Positions 59,869 to 64,000 of a stretch of DNA of 64,000 nt are shown here, in pieces; the first letter of the stretch is position 1, and each line of letters begins with the position of its first letter. The notes beneath the pieces are model-generated. The model was given only the letters and a program-made list of their open reading frames with translations, was not told where the DNA came from and searched no databases. Made by a program: the position numbers and the translations under genes. The stretch comes from Novosphingobium mathurense. Lineage in GTDB: Bacteria > Pseudomonadota > Alphaproteobacteria > Sphingomonadales > Sphingomonadaceae. The stretch covers positions 186,001 to 250,000 of the forward strand of contig NZ_FVZE01000001.1 of assembly GCF_900168325.1 (NCBI RefSeq), given 5' to 3'.

Positions 59869-60619
59869 CGGCAACGGCCGGCCGGTCCATGGCTTCAAGG
59901 CCCCGAACCAGTGCGCGGGTGCAGGCGGCAAGGTCATCTGCGCTGGTCGAACGGATAACGAAATTGGCGCCGGTACGGCCTTCGCGCCAGAACGGGTAGG
60001 AGCCGATCTGGCAGGTCGCGAATGCCTTTTCCGTCTCGCGCAGGAGGTCCGCCACTTCGCTCTCGCCGACCCAGCAGCCGATGGTCTCGGACAGCAGCGG
60101 CGCGCCGCCTTCAAGCTGGCCTGAAAGAGCATCGAGCATGCCGGCGGTGATGCTTGGCACGCCCGCCATGATGAAGATGTTGCCGTGCCGAATGCCGGGG
60201 GCGCCGGTGTAGCGGTTGGGGATCAGGTCGGCCCCGTCCGGCGTGCGGGCCATGCGCAGGCGGGCATCGGTCAGCCCGCCGCGTGTCTCGTAGTACTGCT
60301 CGAGGATGGCGCGGGCCTCGGGGTGGACGATGACCTCGACGCCAAGCGCCTCGGAGATTGCATCGACAGTGATGTCGTCATGCGTCGGCCCGATGCCGCC
60401 GGTAGTGAACAGGTAGTCGTTGCGGGCCCGCAGGGTGTTGACCGCCTCGACGATGGCCGGCGTGTTATCCGCCACCACGCGCACTTCGGCGAGGCGGATC
60501 CCCTGGATCTGCAGCCAGCTCGCCACTTGGGCGATGTTCTTGTCGTGGGTGCGTCCGGACAGAATCTCGTCGCCGATGACGACGAGGGCGGCGGTGTAGA
60601 TTCGCGAGGATTCGGCCAT
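59858..60619 (-). CDS. CinA N-terminal / molybdopterin-binding-like domain protein
   Basis: A 253-residue protein: MoaB/MogA-like fold with VVIGDEILSGRTHDKN (about 12-27) and the conserved TTGGIGPTHDDITVDAISEALG. It corresponds to the N-terminal (COG1058) half of CinA without the NMN-deamidase domain. Relatives include ADP-ribose pyrophosphatases; a role in competence is not implied. I chose the MAESSRIY start. It is followed by the lipoprotein gene with a short overlap. Confidence 0.88.
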   Translation of the reverse strand: MAESSRIYTAALVVIGDEILSGRTHDKNIAQVASWLQIQGIRLAEVRVVADNTPAIVEAVNTLRARNDYLFTTGGIGPTHDDITVDAISEALGVEVIVHPEARAILEQYYETRGGLTDARLRMARTPDGADLIPNRYTGAPGIRHGNIFIMAGVPSITAGMLDALSGQLEGGAPLLSETIGCWVGESEVADLLRETEKAFATCQIGSYPFWREGRTGANFVIRSTSADDLAACTRALVRGLEAMDRPAVAGGI

Positions 60620-60666
60620 GGCCGCATGGCTAGGACAAATGCGCACGGATCGCTAGCCGCGGCGGG

Positions 60667-62139
60667 CTATAATTGCCGACCTCCGCGACTGAACCGCAAA
60701 TGCCCGTCATCGATCGGCAATTCCCGGAATTCGCGGCGGTCGCGCATGAGGTCGTGGCTGAGCCGCCAGGGAGAACGGCTTGCACTTTTCGGGATGAGGT
60801 GGCGGCCTCGCTGGAGATAACCCGAAGAATAGCCGGCAAGGGGATCATCTGCCTCAAGGTCATGGTCGGGGGGCAGGAACGGCACAGCCGTATCGGCACC
60901 CCACGCATCCATCTGGCCGAGTAGGCGGCAGAGCCATTCGCTCACCATGTCGACCCGGCCGGTCCATGCCGCGTTGAGATAGCCGAATACGGCGGCGAGA
61001 TTGGGTACGTTCGAAAACATGCAATTGCGATAGTACCAGTGCTCGCCGAAGTTCACGGGGCTGCCGTCGAGTGAAATTGCGATCTTGCCCAGGGTCGCCA
61101 GGCGCAGGCCGGTTGCCGTGACGATGGCATCGGCGTCGACCCGCTCACCGCTTTCCAGTTCTATGGCATCGGCGGTGACGCGCCCGATGGCGCCAGTGGC
61201 GAGAGCAGCCCGGCCCTCGCGGATCGCCTTGAAGAAATCCCCGTCAGGTACGAAACACATGCGCTGGACCCAGGGGCCGTAAGGCGGGGTGAAGGCCTTT
61301 TCATCGTAGTGTTCGCCGAGTTGATCGCGAATGCGTTGCTTGAGCCAGGCGCCCATCTGCTCGGGCTCGCGGCGCGACTTGTTGAAGAACCAGTACTGCA
61401 GCGCGTTGTTGCGCAGGCGGGTAAGGCTGTAAGCCCAGCGGCGCGGCAGGACTTTCGCGGCGGAGGTCGCAAACAGGTCGCGGGCAGGCTGGGCGAGGAA
61501 CCAGCTTGGCGTGCGCTGGACCATCGTCACGCGGGCGCCGGCATCGGCAAGGGCGGGAACCAGCGTCACCGCAGTCGCGCCCGAACCGATCACGGCAATG
61601 CGCCTACCGGCAGGATCGAAATCCTGCGGCCAGAACTGCGGATGCAGCACCGGGCCTGCAAAGTCGTTGAGTCCGGCGATCTGCGGATCGTGGGGCACGT
61701 CGTAGTCGTAATAGCCCGAGCCGAGGAACAGGAACCGGGTCAGGAATTCGGCGGAGCCCTTTGCGGTCTTCGCGGTCACGCGCCAGAACGATTGGCTGCT
61801 GTCCCAATCGGCGTGGGTAACTTCGTGCGAGAAATGCATGTGGCGGTCGAGGTCGTACCGGGCTGCCACCTGCCCCAGATAGGACAGGATTTCCTCGCCG
61901 CGCGCCACCGACCTTTCGCCCGACCATGGCGCGAAAGCGAAGCCCAGTGTGTACATGTCGCTGTCCGATCGCACGCCGGGATAGCGGAACAGGTCCCAGG
62001 TTCCCCCGAGATTTTCGCGCCTGTCGAGGATGGCCATGCGCTTTCCGGGCAGATTGCGCTGCAGGTGAGCAGCCATGCCGATCCCGGAAATGCCGGCGCC
62101 GACGATCAGGATGTCGAGGGGGGCGCTGTCGATGCTCAC
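60667..62139 (-). CDS. Flavin-containing monooxygenase, Baeyer-Villiger type
   Basis: A 490-residue class B flavoprotein monooxygenase: FAD motif VGAGISGIGMAAHL (about 13-26), the BVMO/FMO fingerprint FAGPVLHPQFWP, which fits FxGxxxHxxxWP exactly, and the NADPH motif VIGSGATAVTLVPALADAG. It would insert oxygen into a ketone or oxygenate N or S atoms; the substrate is unknown. Transcription probably starts downstream of the small RNA units, 50 bases or more away. No ketone-degradation genes are adjacent. Confidence 0.92.
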   Translation of the reverse strand: MSIDSAPLDILIVGAGISGIGMAAHLQRNLPGKRMAILDRRENLGGTWDLFRYPGVRSDSDMYTLGFAFAPWSGERSVARGEEILSYLGQVAARYDLDRHMHFSHEVTHADWDSSQSFWRVTAKTAKGSAEFLTRFLFLGSGYYDYDVPHDPQIAGLNDFAGPVLHPQFWPQDFDPAGRRIAVIGSGATAVTLVPALADAGARVTMVQRTPSWFLAQPARDLFATSAAKVLPRRWAYSLTRLRNNALQYWFFNKSRREPEQMGAWLKQRIRDQLGEHYDEKAFTPPYGPWVQRMCFVPDGDFFKAIREGRAALATGAIGRVTADAIELESGERVDADAIVTATGLRLATLGKIAISLDGSPVNFGEHWYYRNCMFSNVPNLAAVFGYLNAAWTGRVDMVSEWLCRLLGQMDAWGADTAVPFLPPDHDLEADDPLAGYSSGYLQRGRHLIPKSASRSPWRLSHDLMRDRREFRELPIDDGHLRFSRGGRQL

Positions 62140-62193
62140 TGCATCCTCTTACCGCCGCCGCGTTTCAAATCACGGGAAAAGCCCGAAGCGGAC

Positions 62194-62335
62194 AAAAAAA
62201 GGGCCGATCCGAAGACCGGCCCATGGAAGTTTATTTGGGAGAGGATGCCTGAAAGGCCCGTTCGCTATGCCGACGGAGACGATTCGTCGCAAATGCGAAA
62301 AGATTTTCCGATGTTGCATGTTTTGCAATCGGGAC
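62194..62335 (-). ncRNA. Candidate small RNA, copy A of a tandem pair
   Basis: On the minus strand the unit has a conserved upstream block with dyad TTGCA-AAACA-TGCAA (62328-62314), CGCATTTGCG (62297-62288), a short hairpin GCCT-TTC-AGGC, the unpaired stretch ATCCTCTCCCAAA (ends at 62234) and a terminator GGGCCGGTC-TTCG-GATCGGCCC (62222-62201) followed by seven Ts. The RNA itself would be about 95-105 bases. A 27-base block (62234-62260) is identical in copy B. CCUCUCCC is complementary to Shine-Dalgarno sequences. Confidence 0.7.
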
Positions 62336-62380
62336 TTTTGTCGGACGACGAGATGCTGTGCAAGCGCATGGAAAGCGGCC

Positions 62381-62524
62381 AAAAAAAATGGGCCGGTCCG
62401 AAGACCAGCCCTTGAAAGTTTTTTGGGAGAGGATGCCTGAAAGGCCCGCTCCATATGCTCGTGATCGGGTCATTCCGCAAATGCGAAAAATTTTCCTGAA
62501 GTTGCATGTTTTGCAACTGGAATG
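62381..62524 (-). ncRNA. Candidate small RNA, copy B of a tandem pair
   Basis: The same order of elements as copy A, displaced by 188-189 bases: dyad AGTTGCA-AAACA-TGCAACT (62517-62499), CGCATTTGCG (62485-62476), hairpin GCCTTTCAGGC, anti-Shine-Dalgarno stretch CATCCTCTCCC, terminator GGGCTGGTC-TTCG-GACCGGCCC (62411-62390) with eight Ts. The segment between CGCATTTGCG and the 27-base block differs between the copies, so targets may differ. It lies 18 bases after rimO. Being merely a double rimO terminator is the simplest alternative. Confidence 0.7.
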
Positions 62525-62542
62525 TCCTGAGGGCGATCCGGG

Positions 62543-63925
62543 TCAGGTATCGCTGCGTGCTCCGAACAGGTCGTGTTCGTCCGCATCTTCGACAAGAACG
62601 TCAACGATATCACCGACTTGCAGGTCTTTTCCGACATCGCGGAGGAAGACGTTACCGTCGATCTCCGGTGCATCGGCTTGCGAACGTCCCGTTGCGCCGA
62701 TGTCGCCATCCTCATCCGGTTCGCCCACCTCGTCGATGATGACGGGCAGGATTCGGCCGATTTTGGACTGAAGCTTGGCGGCGCTTATCGCGGCGGTCTT
62801 TTCCATGATCCGGGCGTACCGCTCTTCCTTGACCTCTTCCGGCACGGCGCCCGGCAGGTCGTTGGCTGCAGCGCCTGCAACCGGCTCGAAGCGGAATGCG
62901 CCGACGCGGTCGAGCTGCGCTTCCTCGAGCCAGTCGAGCAGGTACTCGAAATCGGCTTCGGTCTCGCCGGGGAAGCCGACGACGAAGCTGGAGCGAATCG
63001 CGATGTCCGGGCAGATCTCGCGCCAGGAGCGCAGGCGTTCGAGCACCTTGGCTTCGTTGGCGGGGCGCTTCATCGCCTTGAGGACAGAGGGCGCGGCGTG
63101 CTGGAACGGAATGTCGAGGTAAGGCGTCAGCAGCCCCTCGGCCATCAGCGGGATGACCGCATCGACGTGTGGATAGGGATAGACGTAGTGCAGGCGCACC
63201 CAAGGGGCGCGGCCCTGTGCGTCCCTGAGCTGGCCCAGTTCGCGGGCGAGGTCGGTCATGTGGGTGCGGACCGCGTGGTCCTTCCACGAACGTTCCTCGT
63301 GCCGCACGTCAACGCCATAGGCCGACGTGTCCTGGCTGATCACCAGCAGTTCGCGGGTTCCGGCCTGCACCAGCTTTTCCGCTTCACGCAGCACCGCGTC
63401 GATGCGGCGGCTGGCGAGTTTCCCGCGCAGCTGTGGGATGATGCAGAACGCGCAAGCGTGGTTGCAGCCCTCTGAAATCTTCAGGTAGCTGTAGTGACGC
63501 GGCGTCAGCTTGACCCCTGCCTCGTCGTAAGCCTGCGGGATCAGGTCGAGGTAGGGGCTGAGATCCGGCGGCGCGGCTTCGTGAACGGCTTCGACGACGG
63601 CTTCGTACTGGTGCGCACCGGTCACGGCGAGCACGTCCGGGAAGCGGGCGCGGATCGTCTCGGCTTCATTGCCCATGCAGCCTGTCACGATGACACGGCC
63701 GTTTTCGGCAATGGCTTCACCGATCGCTGCCAGGCTCTCTTCCTTAGCGGAATCGAGGAAGCCGCAGGTGTTGACCAGCACGACGTCGGCACCGGCATAG
63801 TCCGGGCTCATCGTGTAGCCGTCTGCACGCAGTCGGGTGAGGATACGTTCGGAGTCGACAAGGGCCTTGGGGCAGCCAAGGCTGACCATGCCGACCTTCG
63901 GCGGGGAGGGGAGTTCTATGGCCAT
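62543..63925 (-). CDS. rimO: Ribosomal protein S12 methylthiotransferase RimO
   Basis: A radical-SAM enzyme that adds a methylthio group to the conserved Asp of S12. It has 460 residues: N-terminal UPF0004 domain with three cluster cysteines ([34 protein letters not shown]), the radical SAM CxxxCxxC in [13 protein letters not shown] and a C-terminal TRAM domain. The SLGCPKA and CGHxxAxxE-like features separate it from MiaB. Nothing recognisable follows upstream between 63926 and the right edge. Confidence 0.96.
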   Translation of the reverse strand: MAIELPSPPKVGMVSLGCPKALVDSERILTRLRADGYTMSPDYAGADVVLVNTCGFLDSAKEESLAAIGEAIAENGRVIVTGCMGNEAETIRARFPDVLAVTGAHQYEAVVEAVHEAAPPDLSPYLDLIPQAYDEAGVKLTPRHYSYLKISEGCNHACAFCIIPQLRGKLASRRIDAVLREAEKLVQAGTRELLVISQDTSAYGVDVRHEERSWKDHAVRTHMTDLARELGQLRDAQGRAPWVRLHYVYPYPHVDAVIPLMAEGLLTPYLDIPFQHAAPSVLKAMKRPANEAKVLERLRSWREICPDIAIRSSFVVGFPGETEADFEYLLDWLEEAQLDRVGAFRFEPVAGAAANDLPGAVPEEVKEERYARIMEKTAAISAAKLQSKIGRILPVIIDEVGEPDEDGDIGATGRSQADAPEIDGNVFLRDVGKDLQVGDIVDVLVEDADEHDLFGARSDT

Positions 63926-64000
63926 GGGATGGCGCGCCCGATACGCCGATTGAGGCGATGAGTCACGAATTGAATGAAACGCAGCTTTTCCAAGGATGCG

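Overview
The window is high-GC chromosomal DNA from an alphaproteobacterium. I infer the order Sphingomonadales, with Novosphingobium or a close relative as a guess. The support is the RegB/RegA redox pair, an NDUFA12-type complex I protein, a ScfR/RamB-type regulator next to isocitrate lyase, a NodT-type efflux protein, and a trpT-secE-nusG-rplK-rplA neighbourhood. No 16S gene is present, so the genus is not proven. I see no insertion sequence, prophage, integrase or CRISPR array.

Bases 1-10.2 kb (minus strand) form a respiration block. Read in transcription order it holds cyoABCD (bo3-type quinol oxidase), a SURF1 assembly factor, regB-regA and a small ModE-like DNA-binding protein, then ctaC-ctaD and the start of a subunit III gene (aa3-type cytochrome c oxidase). 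A perfect FNR/FixK-type box lies upstream of cyoA. Bases 10.4-21.6 kb carry an MHS-type transporter, a copper module (copA-cueR), fumarylacetoacetase facing an Lrp/AsnC regulator across a large nested palindrome, and a TetR-controlled NodT-EmrA-EmrB efflux operon.

Bases 21.7-29.2 kb form a chemotaxis block. A divergent CheB-like protein that lacks the catalytic histidine faces an operon STAS-cheA-cheR-cheB-cheD-cheY-cheW, which ends in a 107-residue protein with a DXXXQ motif, possibly a CheT/CheZ-like phosphatase. No receptor or flagellar gene is in view. Bases 29.3-45.7 kb hold a DUF938 methyltransferase, a MATE exporter, an 860-base poorly coding gap with a candidate structured RNA, pfkB, a PAS-GGDEF-EAL protein, aceA facing its probable regulator, a TonB-like protein, manA, a DUF2721 protein, a translationally coupled asnB-GMC oxidoreductase pair and a secreted PliG-like protein.

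Bases 45.8-64 kb contain a stand-alone fatty acyl-AMP ligase, recX and a DUF192 lipoprotein, an SDR, a glycine-zipper protein, an NDUFA12-type protein, a DUF2155 lipoprotein and aat (the last two overlap tail to tail on opposite strands), tRNA-Trp, an unknown membrane protein, secE, nusG, a MarR-GNAT pair, an intact acyltransferase-3 gene beside a deleted copy, rplK-rplA, a chorismate-lyase-like lipoprotein, a CinA N-terminal-type protein, a flavin monooxygenase and rimO.

The most unusual feature is between the monooxygenase and rimO: two tandem copies, about 188 bases apart, of a minus-strand unit. Each ends in a strong intrinsic terminator and carries a CCUCUCCC anti-Shine-Dalgarno-like stretch. 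I read them as a pair of sibling small RNAs, resembling AbcR-type pairs in arrangement but not recognised by sequence.
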